A DNA stretch of 64,000 nucleotides from Azorhizobium sp965227945 (GTDB lineage: Bacteria; Pseudomonadota; Alphaproteobacteria; Rhizobiales; Xanthobacteraceae): NCBI GenBank assembly GCA_965227945.1, contig CBDDGQ010000006.1, positions 1,054,001 through 1,118,000 of the forward strand, read 5' to 3'. Every line of letters begins with the position of its first letter. Position 1 is the first letter of the stretch. Shown in pieces: positions 9,070-20,905 of this stretch. The notes under the pieces were generated by a model. That model was not told the origin of the DNA. It ran no database searches and was given only the letters and a program-made list of their open reading frames with translations. A program made the translations under genes and the position numbers.

Positions 9070-9090
9070 AAGCGGGGACGATCCCCATTT
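9047..9090. promoter_or_regulatory. Tandem operator dyads between tetR and SDR
   Basis: Two GGGG-N5-CCCC palindromes lie at 9051-9063 and 9074-9086 with centres 23 bases apart. The pair is bracketed by AAAT (9047-9050) and ATTT (9087-9090), so the whole block is also an inverted repeat (AAATGGGG...CCCCATTT). The two-site, roughly two-turn spacing fits two TetR dimers. Confidence 0.65.
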
Positions 9091-9103
9091 ATAGGCGTAC
9101 CCC

Positions 9104-9853
9104 ATGACAGCATCCTCCCACAAGACCGACCTGCCCCTGCACGGCCGCATCGTACTCGTTACCGGCGCGAACGGCGGCCTCGGCGAACAGTTCGTGCTCC
9201 AGGCCCTCGAGCGCGGCGCGTCAAAGGTCTATGCCGCCGCCCGTGCGCCCCGCGACTGGGCGGATGCGCGCATCCAGCCTCTCTCTCTCGACATCACCAA
9301 CCCAGACGCGGTGCGAAACGCCGTGCTGGCTGCCCCGGATGTGGATCTGCTGATCAACAACGCTGCGATCGCGCCGCAGGGGGATTCCCTCTTTGCGTCC
9401 GAGGAGGCGGCGCGCGCGATCTTCGACACCAACTTCTTTGGGACGCTGCGCGTTGCGAACGCCTTTGCGCCGATCCTCGCGGCCAACGGCGGCGGAACCA
9501 TGCTCAACATCCTCTCGTCGGCGGCCTGGGTCAGCATGCCAACCGCCTATGCGGCATCGAAGGCGGCGATGTGGTCGGCCAGCAACGGGCTGAGGTTCGC
9601 CTTGGAAGGACAGGGCACGCAAGTGGTGGGCCTCCATGTCGGCATGATTGATACGCCAATGGCGGCAAATTTCGACACCCCCAAGAGCAGCCCGGCCAGC
9701 GTCGTCGCCCAGGCCTATGACGGGATCGCCGCCGGCGACATCGAGGTGCTGGCGGACGAGCAGACGCGCGATCTCAAATCGAGATTGGGCGTCAAGGCCG
9801 AGGAGTTCTATCCTTGGCTCCACGGCATGCTCCGGGCCTTCTTCGGATCGTGA
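9104..9853 (+). CDS. SDR family oxidoreductase
   Basis: This 249-residue classical short-chain dehydrogenase has TGANGGLG at residues 20-27 (cofactor binding) and INNAAIA after the fourth strand. NILSSAAW carries the catalytic serine, and Y149-A-A-S-K153 is the active site. The acceptor is unknown. It lies alone on its strand after the operator and promoter region, opposite a TetR gene, so it is probably induced by a compound it helps convert. The neighbouring SDR/TetR pair (6642-8367) has the same layout but belongs to a different SDR branch. Confidence 0.9.
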   Translation: MTASSHKTDLPLHGRIVLVTGANGGLGEQFVLQALERGASKVYAAARAPRDWADARIQPLSLDITNPDAVRNAVLAAPDVDLLINNAAIAPQGDSLFASEEAARAIFDTNFFGTLRVANAFAPILAANGGGTMLNILSSAAWVSMPTAYAASKAAMWSASNGLRFALEGQGTQVVGLHVGMIDTPMAANFDTPKSSPASVVAQAYDGIAAGDIEVLADEQTRDLKSRLGVKAEEFYPWLHGMLRAFFGS

Positions 9854-10003
9854 TCGGCGTGCGTCAGGCGGCCTAGGGTCGAAGTCCGCCTTAAACTTCC
9901 AGCCGGCGCGCGGATGGTCAGATCGCCACCGCCAGGACGTGTCGGTCTCGGATGCCACCCGCCCCGGGCGCGCGCGACCAAGCGCAGTTCCCGCGGAACC
10001 CGC

Positions 10004-10026
10004 CCCCTGCTCCCGCAAAGCAGGGG
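10004..10026. terminator. Stem-loop between SDR and MFS genes
   Basis: CCCCTGCT, a 7-base loop and AGCAGGGG form a perfect 8-bp stem. No T-run follows. It may end the SDR transcript or be a structure in the MFS leader. Confidence 0.35.
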
Positions 10027-10090
10027 ACGGCGCCGGGGACCGCCGGGCGCAGGCTTTCGCACCGTGCGCGGCAATGCCAGTGTCGCGGCC

Positions 10091-11479
10091 ATGATCGCCC
10101 ATCGCCCCATCGCCCCGCTCGCGCCGCCCGAACGCCCCGCCCCGCGGCGGGCGGTGGTGGGATGGGTGCTGTTCGATCCCGCCTGCCAGCCCTTCTTCAG
10201 CCTGGTCACCACCTTCATCTTCGCCCCCTATTTCGCCTCCGCCGTGGTCAGCGATCCGGCGCGGGGACAGGAATTGTGGGGCTTTGCCACCGGGCTGGCC
10301 GGCCTCATCATCGCGCTCGCCTCGCCGCTGCTGGGCGCCATCGCCGATGCCGCCGGCCGGCGCAAGCCGTGGATCGCCGCCTGCGGCGTCGCCCTGGTGG
10401 CGGGCTGCGCCACCTTGTGGATCGCGGTGCCGGGGGATGAGAGCCGGGTGCCGCTGATTCTCGGCGCCTTCGTGCTGGCGACCGTGGGCGCGGAATGCGC
10501 AATCACCTTCAACAATGCCATGATGCCCGGTCTGGTGCCGCCGGAGCGGCTCGGCCGGTTGTCCGGCATCGGCTGGGCGGCGGGCTATGGCGGCGGCCTG
10601 ATCGCGCTCGGCCTGGTGCTGGCCTTCTGCGCCACCAGCCCCACCACCGGCCTCACTTTGCTGGGCCATCCCCCCGCCTTCGGCCTGGACGCCGCCGCCC
10701 GCGAGGGCGACCGCATCGTCGGGCCCCTGTGCGCGCTGTGGTTCCTGATGCTGGTGACCCCGATGTTCCTGTTCACCCCGGATCGTCCGCGCGGCCTGCC
10801 GCTGGGCATGGCGATCCGCGGCGGCCTGCGGGATCTGCGTGCCCTGCTGCGACGGCTGAAGGGCCAGCCGAACCTTGCCCGCTTTCTCATCGCCAACATG
10901 ATCTATAGCGACGGGCTGGTGGGCCTGTTCTCCTTGGGCGGCATCTATGCCGCCGGCACGCTGGGCTGGGGCTCGGTGCAGATCGGCATCTTCGGCATTC
11001 TCATCCTGGTGGCCGGCATCGCCGGCGCCCTGGCCGGCGGCTGGCTGGACGACCGCATCGGCGGGCGGCGGGTGGTGCTGATCGCTTTGGCCTGCCTGTT
11101 CCTCGCCGCCCTGGGGATTCTCAGCCTGGGGCGCGACAGCCTGCTGTTCGGCCTCATCCGCACCGCGCCGGGCAGCGGCCTGTTCGGCACCCTGCCGGAG
11201 CAGGTCTATCTGGGCCTTGGCCTGCTCATCGGGCTGGTGGCCGGGCCGCTGCAGGCGGCCTCGCGCACGGTGCTGGCGCGGCTCGCCCCGCCGGAACATC
11301 TGGGGGAATTCTTCGGCCTGTTCGCGCTGTCCGGCCGGCTCACCTCGTTTGCGGCGACCACGGCGGTGGCGGTGGTCACCGGGCTGATGGCCAGCCAACG
11401 GGCCGGGGTGGCGGTGCTGCTGGCCTTCTTCGCCGTCGGCGGGGTGATTCTGGCCGGGGTGCGCGAACCGGGCCGTTGA
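10091..11479 (+). CDS. MFS transporter, UMF1/Atg22-like family
   Basis: This 462-residue inner-membrane protein has about twelve hydrophobic segments. WVLFDPACQPFFSLVTTFIFAP in the first segment and GRRKPW after the third resemble the UMF1/Atg22-like family (compare the D-x-A-x-x-x-F-x-x-x-x-x-T-F-I-F-A-P-Y-F-type start). A hydrophilic loop (about residues 225-260) separates the two halves. The substrate is unknown; characterised relatives export amino acids or act as permeases of unclear specificity. The ATG at 10091 is chosen because hydrophobic conservation begins there; the frame upstream is Arg/Pro-rich and unlikely to be coding. Confidence 0.85.
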   Translation: MIAHRPIAPLAPPERPAPRRAVVGWVLFDPACQPFFSLVTTFIFAPYFASAVVSDPARGQELWGFATGLAGLIIALASPLLGAIADAAGRRKPWIAACGVALVAGCATLWIAVPGDESRVPLILGAFVLATVGAECAITFNNAMMPGLVPPERLGRLSGIGWAAGYGGGLIALGLVLAFCATSPTTGLTLLGHPPAFGLDAAAREGDRIVGPLCALWFLMLVTPMFLFTPDRPRGLPLGMAIRGGLRDLRALLRRLKGQPNLARFLIANMIYSDGLVGLFSLGGIYAAGTLGWGSVQIGIFGILILVAGIAGALAGGWLDDRIGGRRVVLIALACLFLAALGILSLGRDSLLFGLIRTAPGSGLFGTLPEQVYLGLGLLIGLVAGPLQAASRTVLARLAPPEHLGEFFGLFALSGRLTSFAATTAVAVVTGLMASQRAGVAVLLAFFAVGGVILAGVREPGR

Positions 11480-11545
11480 GGCGGCGCGGGAACGGCGTTA
11501 GGCTCATCCCAACCTGCCCCACGGGCAGCGGCCGGGAGCCTCGCC

Positions 11546-11851
11546 ATGTCGCGCCGATCTCAGTCTGCCGGGTGTCAATGCCGCGTCTCTGATCTCCATT
11601 GGCTGGCTGCGCCTGCCGCCGGGCTGGCCGCCATGCTGCTGGCGCTGACGCCGGCCGCCGCCGGGATGGAAACCCCGCTGCAGGCCGCCGAGGCGCAAGC
11701 GCCAGCGGTCCGCCCGACATCCAGCGCGCGCAAGCCGGCCCCGCAGGCCGCCGCGCCCGAGGCGATTTCGCCGCGCTGGATCGGCCCGAAATGGGAGATC
11801 AAGGGCCTGACGGTGTGGGTGTTCACCCCCGGACATTTCGAGGGCCGCTAG
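11546..11851 (+). CDS. Small exported hypothetical protein
   Basis: This 101-residue protein has a basic start, a hydrophobic segment (LAAPAAGLAAMLLALTPAAAG, about residues 20-40) that looks like a signal peptide, an Ala/Pro-rich linker and a C-terminal PRWIGPKWEIKGLTVWVF segment. GGGAG precedes the ATG. It lies 66 bases after the MFS gene on the same strand. I recognise no family; coding is supported by the signal-like segment and the aromatic tail. Confidence 0.5.
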   Translation: MSRRSQSAGCQCRVSDLHWLAAPAAGLAAMLLALTPAAAGMETPLQAAEAQAPAVRPTSSARKPAPQAAAPEAISPRWIGPKWEIKGLTVWVFTPGHFEGR

Positions 11852-11872
11852 ACCGGCAACGGGTCCGGGCGA

Positions 11873-12136
11873 TCAGCGCCGGGCGGCGGCGAGCAGGGTG
11901 CGGCCGGCGTCCGTCAGATCCACCACCGGCTGGTGGTCGGCACCGAGCCGGCGCACGGCATAACCGCCGTCGAGCGCATCTTCCCAGACGGTGAGGCGCG
12001 GACAGGAGGTGCGCCAGGTCTCCAGGGCCTCTGCATAGGGGCGCGGCTGCGCCGCCAGCCATTCGAGAAAGTCCAGCACCAGGGCCGCGGGCGCATCACG
12101 CCCCGCGGCGGGCGCCTCATCGTTTGCCAGGGACAT
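11873..12136 (-). CDS. Small hypothetical protein (87 residues)
   Basis: This short soluble protein has an amphipathic pattern: LVLDFLEWLAAQPRPYAEALETWRTSCPRLTVWEDALDGGYV-like helices followed by VVDLTDAGRTLL. The ATG at 12136 has AGGAGA 6 bases upstream. The compact helical tail with DLTDAGR looks like a small winged-helix-like or MarR-like half-domain, but no DNA-binding assignment is justified. It is convergent with the small exported gene. Confidence 0.65.
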   Translation of the reverse strand: MSLANDEAPAAGRDAPAALVLDFLEWLAAQPRPYAEALETWRTSCPRLTVWEDALDGGYAVRRLGADHQPVVDLTDAGRTLLAAARR

Positions 12137-12256
12137 GCCGTGTCTCCTGCTGGCGCCCGCACATCCGCTTGGGCGCGGACGCCCGGACCATGGGCGTACC
12201 AAGCTTAATCCGCGTCATCACCCGCGCAAGGGGCTCCAGGCCAGCGCCGGCGTCCC

Positions 12257-12700
12257 TCAGACGGCGGGCGGGGTCCAGTCGGGCGGGGCCATCTGGAAGC
12301 CGGAGAACAGGAAGGCGGGCGCCACCGTGCAGCCCACCAGGGTCCAGGCGCCCAGACTCTCCGCCGCCTGCCACACGAAGGGCGGCACCACGCCCTGCGG
12401 CTGCTGGCCGGCGGCCACATCGAGGCCCAGCGTCAGGGTGCGCGCCGGCGCGCCCTCGGCGGCCACATGCAGCGCCAGAGGCGCGCCGGCGTAATAATGC
12501 CAGGTCTCGCTGGCATCCACCCGGTGCCAATGGGAACGGTCGCCCGCCGCCAGCAGGAAATAGATGGCGGTGGAGGCCGCCCGCGTGCCCTCGGGGGCGG
12601 CGTCGCGGAAGGTCTCGCGGAAATAGCCGCCCTCGGGATGGGGCTGGAGATCAAACGCCGCGATCACCTCGGCGGCGGACAGACTGGAGATATCGGCCAT
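12257..12700 (-). CDS. Cupin family protein (DUF985-type)
   Basis: This 147-residue beta-barrel protein matches the DUF985 cupin group: it opens AAEVIAAFDLQPHPEGGYF, then has SHWHRVDASETWHYYAG as the metal-binding cupin motif 1 (His, His, Glu, His). It ends in a second strand set with GCTVAPAFLFSGFQM. DUF985 proteins are uncharacterised sugar-epimerase-like cupins; no substrate can be inferred. The ATG at 12700 starts the conserved domain; a longer Arg/Ser-rich extension is unlikely. It lies 64 bases downstream of gloB on the same strand. Confidence 0.85.
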   Translation of the reverse strand: MADISSLSAAEVIAAFDLQPHPEGGYFRETFRDAAPEGTRAASTAIYFLLAAGDRSHWHRVDASETWHYYAGAPLALHVAAEGAPARTLTLGLDVAAGQQPQGVVPPFVWQAAESLGAWTLVGCTVAPAFLFSGFQMAPPDWTPPAV

Positions 12701-12764
12701 GGCATGACGCCTTGCATGGGGGCCGGCGAGCGCGGCCCGATCGGAGAGAGGGGACTGAAAAGGC

Positions 12765-13538
12765 TCAGCCCTTGAAGACGTTCTTGCGCGCCCGCAGTTC
12801 GGTGAACACCGCCGCCGGCTCGGCCCCCGCCAGACCCATGCGCTCGGCGAGGTCCGCGTCGTCGGCACGCAGGAACGGATTGGTCAGACGCTCATCGCCC
12901 AAGAGCGCGGGAATGGTGGGCTTGCCCTCGCGCCGGGCGGCCTCGGCCTCGGCGAACCGGCCGCGCAGCGCGCCGTTGTCCGGATCGACGCTGAGCGCGA
13001 AGCGGCCATTGGCGAGGGTATATTCATGGCCGCAATAGAGCGACAGGTCGTCGGGCAGCGCGCGCAAACGCAGCAGCGACTGCCACAGCACCGGCGGATC
13101 GCACTCCATGGGCCGCCCGCAGCCGAGCACGAACAGCGTATCGCCGGCAAACAGCAGCCGTTCGTCCTCGAACAGATAGACCACATGGCCGGCGGTGTGG
13201 CCGGGGGTCTCCATGACGCGGCCGATCAGCGAGCCCACCGCCACCGGATCGCCATCCACCACGGTGACATCGATGCCGGGGATGGTGGCGGCTTCCGCCT
13301 TGGGGCCGACCACGGTGGCGCCGAACTGGGCTTTCAGCGCCAGCACGCCATCCACATGATCGCGGTGATGGTGGGTGACCAGGATGTGGGTGAGATCCCA
13401 GCCTTCGCGGTCCAGCGCTTCAAGCACGGGGGTCGCATCCGGCACGTCCACCACGCAGGTGGCCTCGGTGACCGGATCGTGGATCAGCACCGCGTAATTG
13501 TCGCTCAGACAGGGAATGACGCGGATATCGACCGACAT
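12765..13538 (-). CDS. gloB: Hydroxyacylglutathione hydrolase (glyoxalase II)
   Basis: This 257-residue cytosolic enzyme hydrolyses S-D-lactoylglutathione to D-lactate and glutathione, the second step of methylglyoxal detoxification. THHHRDHVDG at residues 55-64 is the metallo-beta-lactamase metal-binding signature. TPGHTAGH, FAGDTLF and YCGHEYT supply the remaining ligands. The C-terminal domain (PTIPALLGDERLTNPFLR) is the glutathione-binding part typical of GloB. The length matches the family. It is divergent from the methyltransferase at 13705. Confidence 0.95.
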   Translation of the reverse strand: MSVDIRVIPCLSDNYAVLIHDPVTEATCVVDVPDATPVLEALDREGWDLTHILVTHHHRDHVDGVLALKAQFGATVVGPKAEAATIPGIDVTVVDGDPVAVGSLIGRVMETPGHTAGHVVYLFEDERLLFAGDTLFVLGCGRPMECDPPVLWQSLLRLRALPDDLSLYCGHEYTLANGRFALSVDPDNGALRGRFAEAEAARREGKPTIPALLGDERLTNPFLRADDADLAERMGLAGAEPAAVFTELRARKNVFKG

Positions 13539-13704
13539 GGGGCTCCTCCGTCCCGGGGCGGCGGGAAAGTGCAGGGGTCCCTGCGTAGCATGCCCGCCCC
13601 CCCGGCCACCACCCTCCGGCCGTGCATGGCAGCGGTTCCGCTGGCGCGGACGGGCCACGCACGGGGCCGGCCGCCTCTGCTATAAGGGCCCGGAGGAGAA
13701 CCCG

Positions 13705-14433
13705 ATGTTCCTGGACGTGGTGGACCTGCGCAGCTTTTACGCCCAGCCGCTCGGCGTGGTGACGCGCCGCCTGCTGGGGCGGGCGATCCGCGCCCGCTTT
13801 GGCGATGTGCGCGGCCTCTCCGTGCTGGGCCTGGGCTATGCCACGCCTTATCTCGGGGTGTTCCGCGAGGAGGCCGAGCGCTGCATCGCCATCATGCCGG
13901 CGGCGCAAGGCGTGGTGCGCTGGCCCTCCGCCGCCCCGACGCTCGCGGCCCTGGCGGACGAGACCGAATTGCCGCTCTCCACCGCCTCCATGGACCGGGT
14001 GCTGGCGGTGCATCTGCTGGAGATGACCCCGCACGCGGCCGAGGTGCTGCGCGAGGTGTGGCGGGTGCTGGCGCCGGGCGGCCGGCTGCTGGCGGTGGTG
14101 CCCAACCGGCGCAGCGTCTGGGCGCGGCTCGACACCACCCCGTTCGGCAATGGCAGCCCGTTCTCCCGCGGCCAGGTGGTGCGGCTGCTGCGCGAAGCGC
14201 TCTTCACCCCGGTGGGCTGGGACGAGGCGCTCTATATGCCGCCAATCTCGTCGGAATGGCTGCTGCGCACGGCGGTGCCGTGGGAGCGGGTGGGCGCCCG
14301 CCTGTCGCTGCCGTTTGCCGGCGTGCATGTGGTGGAAGCCACCAAGCAGCTCTATCGCCCGGTGATGGTGAAGAAGGCCAAGCTCTCCACCGTGCTGGAC
14401 CCCGCTCTGGTGCCGGGGCTGCCGGCGGGGTGA
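13705..14433 (+). CDS. SAM-dependent class I methyltransferase
   Basis: This 242-residue protein has a Rossmann-like methyltransferase fold. LSVLGLGYATPYL is the degenerate SAM-binding motif I, MDRVLAVHLLEM matches motif II, and LREVWRVLAPGGRLLAVVPNR is the post-motif region seen in class I enzymes. The substrate is unknown. The ATG at 13705 has GGAGGAG 8 bases upstream. Its divergent gloB neighbour is a frequent companion of such methyltransferases in alphaproteobacteria. Its stop is 3 bases from the metW stop on the other strand. Confidence 0.88.
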   Translation: MFLDVVDLRSFYAQPLGVVTRRLLGRAIRARFGDVRGLSVLGLGYATPYLGVFREEAERCIAIMPAAQGVVRWPSAAPTLAALADETELPLSTASMDRVLAVHLLEMTPHAAEVLREVWRVLAPGGRLLAVVPNRRSVWARLDTTPFGNGSPFSRGQVVRLLREALFTPVGWDEALYMPPISSEWLLRTAVPWERVGARLSLPFAGVHVVEATKQLYRPVMVKKAKLSTVLDPALVPGLPAG

Positions 14434-14436
14434 GGC

Positions 14437-15108
14437 TCACCCGCGCGGGGCCGGCACGTCCTTCCGCGACAGCAGGAACACCGCCTGTTCGCCGAGCAGG
14501 TTCCACACCCACCAGGGCATGTTGACCCGCACCCGGTGGCCGGCGGAATCCAGCGCCACGGCGCGCTCCATGCGCGCATCCAGCACGTCCACCAACGCCA
14601 CGAAATCGCGGATGGTGCAGAAATGGATGTTGGGGGTGTCGTACCAGGAATACGGCATGTTGTCGGTGATCGGCATGCGCCCGTAGATCATCAGGTCCAG
14701 GCGCGAGCGCCAGTGGCCGAAGTTGGGGAACGACACCACCGCATGGCGGCCGATGCGCAGCATCTGCTCCATCACCCAGCGCGGCCGGCGGGTGGCCTGG
14801 AGGGTCTGGGACAGGATCACATAATCGAAGGCGTCATCCGGATAATGCGCCAGATCCACGTCCGCATCGCCCTGGATCACCGCCAGCCCGCGCGCCACGC
14901 CGGCGTTCACCCCCTCGCGGGAGAGTTCGATGCCGCGGGCATCGCAGCCGCGCGTGGTGGCGAGCAGATCGAGCAGTTCGCCATCGCCGGCGCCCACGTC
15001 CAGCACCCGCGATCCGGGCGCCACCATCTCGGCCACCACCACCAGATCGACGCGCCCTCCCGAGGAGCGCACCGCGCTTTCGTCTAGCGTCCGTTCGCGA
15101 TCGAGCAT
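14437..15108 (-). CDS. metW: Methionine biosynthesis protein MetW
   Basis: This 223-residue methyltransferase-fold protein works with MetX in homoserine acylation for methionine synthesis. RVLDVGAGDGELL (near residue 33) is motif I. SQTLQATRRPRWVMEQMLRIG and SFPNFGHWRSRL are MetW signatures, as is the MPYSWYDTPNIHFCTI segment. It starts 4 bases after the metX stop on the same strand, so the two are co-transcribed. Confidence 0.95.
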   Translation of the reverse strand: MLDRERTLDESAVRSSGGRVDLVVVAEMVAPGSRVLDVGAGDGELLDLLATTRGCDARGIELSREGVNAGVARGLAVIQGDADVDLAHYPDDAFDYVILSQTLQATRRPRWVMEQMLRIGRHAVVSFPNFGHWRSRLDLMIYGRMPITDNMPYSWYDTPNIHFCTIRDFVALVDVLDARMERAVALDSAGHRVRVNMPWWVWNLLGEQAVFLLSRKDVPAPRG

Positions 15109-15112
15109 GGGT

Positions 15113-16324
15113 CTAGCGGGTCCGGAGCGGCGGCAGCCCCGCGGCGCGGGCGGCGCTGTCGAGGAAGCCGCGGGTGATGGCGAACAGCTCGGGCTCTTCC
15201 AGCAGGAAGGCGTCATGGCCCTTGTCGCTCTCGATCTCGGCGAAGGAGACGCTGGCCCCCGAGGCGTTCAAGGCATGGACGATGGAGCGGGAATCCTCGG
15301 TGGGAAACAGCCAGTCGGTGGTGAAGGACACCACGCAGAAGCGCGTCTTGCTGCCGCGGAAGGCCTTGGCCAGCACGCCGTCATAGTCTTCCGCCAGATC
15401 GAAATAATCCATGGCGCGGGTCATATAGAGATAGGAATTGGCGTCGAAGCGCTGCACGAAGCTCTCGCCCTGGTGGCGCAGATAGCTCTCCACCTGGAAA
15501 TCCGCATCGAACCCGAAGGTGGGCAGCGCCCGGTTCTGCAGCCGGCGGCCGAACTTCCGATGCAGCGCCTGGTCGGACATATAAGTGATGTGCGCCGCCA
15601 TGCGCGCCACGGCGAGGCCCCGGTGCGGGGTGACGCCATTGTTCAGATAATCGCCGCCGCGCCATTCCGGATCGGCCATCACCGCCTGCCGGCCCACTTC
15701 GTGGAAGGCGATGTTCTGGGCCGAATGGCGCGCCGCGGTGGCAATGGGCAGGGCCGCGAACACCCGGTCGGGGTAGCTGGCCGCCCATTGCAGCACCTGC
15801 ATGCCGCCCATGGAGCCACCGGCGACGCAGAACAGGCGCTCGATGCCCAGATGGTCCACCAGCATGGCCTGGGCGTTCACCATGTCGCGAATGGTCACCA
15901 CCGGCAGTTCCAGCCCATAGGCGCGGCCGGTGTCGGCGCGCGCCGAGGCGGGGCCGGTGGTGCCCATGCAGCCGCCCAGCACGTTGGAGCAGATGACGAA
16001 GAAGCGCTCGGTGTCGATGGGCTTGCCGGGACCGACCAGCGTCTCCCACCAGCCCGGCTTGCCGGTCACCGGATTGAGATTGGCCGCATGCTGGTCGCCG
16101 GTGAGGGCGTGGCACACCAGGATGGCGTTGGAACGGGCGGCGTTCAGCTCGCCATAGGTCTGGTAGGCGATCTGCAGGCCGCGCAGGTCCACGCCGGCGT
16201 CCAGCCGCAGCGGCCGGTCATCGCCGAAACGCACCACGGGCGAGTGCGGCGCATCGGCTTCGCGCCGCGCCTTGACGTCCTCGGGGGTGAGGCTTTCCGC
16301 CTTCGTATCGAACATTTGTCCCAT
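15113..16324 (-). CDS. metX: Homoserine O-acetyltransferase
   Basis: This alpha/beta-hydrolase-fold acyltransferase makes O-acylhomoserine from L-homoserine, the committed step of methionine synthesis. It has CHALTGDQHAA (oxyanion region), NVLGGCMGTTGP and the nucleophile elbow VAGGSMGGMQ near residue 171. The catalytic Asp is in TTDWLFP and the His in DKGHDAFL. The ATG at 16324 (403 residues) has GGTGAG upstream; a GTG 51 bases further upstream would give 420 residues but has no clear ribosome-binding site. It is the first gene of a metX-metW operon. Acetyl versus succinyl specificity cannot be decided from the motif alone. Confidence 0.95.
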   Translation of the reverse strand: MGQMFDTKAESLTPEDVKARREADAPHSPVVRFGDDRPLRLDAGVDLRGLQIAYQTYGELNAARSNAILVCHALTGDQHAANLNPVTGKPGWWETLVGPGKPIDTERFFVICSNVLGGCMGTTGPASARADTGRAYGLELPVVTIRDMVNAQAMLVDHLGIERLFCVAGGSMGGMQVLQWAASYPDRVFAALPIATAARHSAQNIAFHEVGRQAVMADPEWRGGDYLNNGVTPHRGLAVARMAAHITYMSDQALHRKFGRRLQNRALPTFGFDADFQVESYLRHQGESFVQRFDANSYLYMTRAMDYFDLAEDYDGVLAKAFRGSKTRFCVVSFTTDWLFPTEDSRSIVHALNASGASVSFAEIESDKGHDAFLLEEPELFAITRGFLDSAARAAGLPPLRTR

Positions 16325-16425
16325 CGTCTCACCAAGCGACGGGCGCCGTTCTCTGTCAAGAACCGTCGTTTCCACTCCGGCACGAACGCCGCCGGCGGGG
16401 GCTCACGCTTGCGTGGGGCCGCCGG

Positions 16426-16761
16426 TCAGCGGCCCTGGCAGAGCGGGTCGATCTGCGGGCAGCCCAGCGGGTTGCGCGTGGTCTCGGGATTGGGCACCCG
16501 CCGCGGATCGGGGGCGACCGAGCCGGTGGGCGCCGGGTCCACCGTCGTCGTGCCCGTCTGGTCGGGCTGCGGCACCGGCACGCGGGCGCCGTTGGAATAG
16601 GTGCGCACCGGGGCGTTGAGGGGGCTGGTCTCCACCACGCCCGGATTTGGGGTGGTCTCCGGACCCGCCGCCCGCGCCGGAGCAGACAGGCAGGCGACGG
16701 CCAAGGCTGCGCCCGCCAGACCCATGATGACGATGGTCGATGGCCGCGATGATGTCCGCAT
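16426..16761 (-). CDS. Small proline-rich exported protein
   Basis: This 111-residue protein has a clear signal peptide (MRTSSRPSTIVIMGLAGAAL, then AVACLSAPARAA, cleavage after ARAA). The mature part is Pro/Thr/Asn-rich, with NPGVVET, NPETTRNP and two cysteines near the C-terminus (CPQIDPLC). AGGAGG lies 6 bases before the ATG. I recognise no family. It is divergent from the helicase gene across 318 bases. Confidence 0.7.
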   Translation of the reverse strand: MRTSSRPSTIVIMGLAGAALAVACLSAPARAAGPETTPNPGVVETSPLNAPVRTYSNGARVPVPQPDQTGTTTVDPAPTGSVAPDPRRVPNPETTRNPLGCPQIDPLCQGR

Positions 16762-17079
16762 GGCGTCCTCCTGTCGGCCGCGGCGGGCGGCCTGCTGTCC
16801 AAACAACCGGAGGGCCGCCGCGCGGTTCCCGGAACGAACCGGGATCTTGGCCGGCCTCCCGATTCGCGCGCCCTTTGTTCCGGCCCTGTTCGCGCGGCAG
16901 CGCCAAGCGTGCCAGAATGGGACAGGGGCAGGCCCGGGGCAGAACAAACCGGGCCGGACCGCGCGGGCGATTCGCGCCACCTTTGTTCCGCCCTCGTTCT
17001 GGGATGGACTGGCGATGTCGCCTTTGCGTCCCGATATGATACAGACCCCTGCCGCCCCCCCGCCGGATCCGCCGACCGC
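16762..17079. other. Intergenic region upstream of the helicase gene
   Basis: This 318-base divergent gap carries the start regions of both flanking genes. I see no additional gene; the frame of the helicase is open back to 16909 but is not conserved-looking. A repeated GCG-ATTCGCGC(C) element occurs at about 16860 and 16969, of unknown meaning. Confidence 0.4.
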
Positions 17080-20532
<3,453 letters not shown>

Positions 20533-20547
20533 GGCTGCGGGGCGGCG

Positions 20548-20832
20548 GTGAGCGGGGACGATGCGCGCCAAAGGCTGGATCTCTGGCTCTGGCATGGGCG
20601 CTTTGTCCGCACCCGCACCGCCGCCGCCGACCTCATCCGGGCCGGGCATGTGCGCCTGGACGGGGCGCGGATCACCGCCCCCGCCCAGAAGGTGCGGGTG
20701 GGTCAGGTTCTCACCGTCGCCCTCACCGGCCGGGTCCGGGTGGTCCGGGTGCGCGGCTTTTCGGAACGGCGCGGAGATGCTACGTCTGTCGCCGAGCTTT
20801 TGGACGATATTACAAACGAGACTGGTGAATAA
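20548..20832 (+). CDS. S4-domain RNA-binding protein (Hsp15-like)
   Basis: This 94-residue protein starts at a GTG. QRLDLWLWHGRFVRTR and ADLIRAGHVRLDGARI form the S4 RNA-binding fold, with the VRVGQVLTV strand following. The family includes Hsp15, which binds stalled 50S subunits with nascent chains. It lies 15 bases after the helicase and 73 bases before fdxA, so the three genes may share a transcript. Confidence 0.9.
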   Translation: MSGDDARQRLDLWLWHGRFVRTRTAAADLIRAGHVRLDGARITAPAQKVRVGQVLTVALTGRVRVVRVRGFSERRGDATSVAELLDDITNETGE

Positions 20833-20905
20833 GGCGCGCCGAACACCTGCGTCGCTTGCGCCCGGCGGGCGCGTGCGCTAGTTCGGCGCGCGAAAGGGAT
20901 CTTCC

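Noticed and set aside
9221..11398. A 725-codon minus-strand frame opposite the SDR and MFS genes
   Set aside because: It crosses two clear genes and an intergenic gap; the composition (Gln/Gly/His-rich) is that of antisense shadow.
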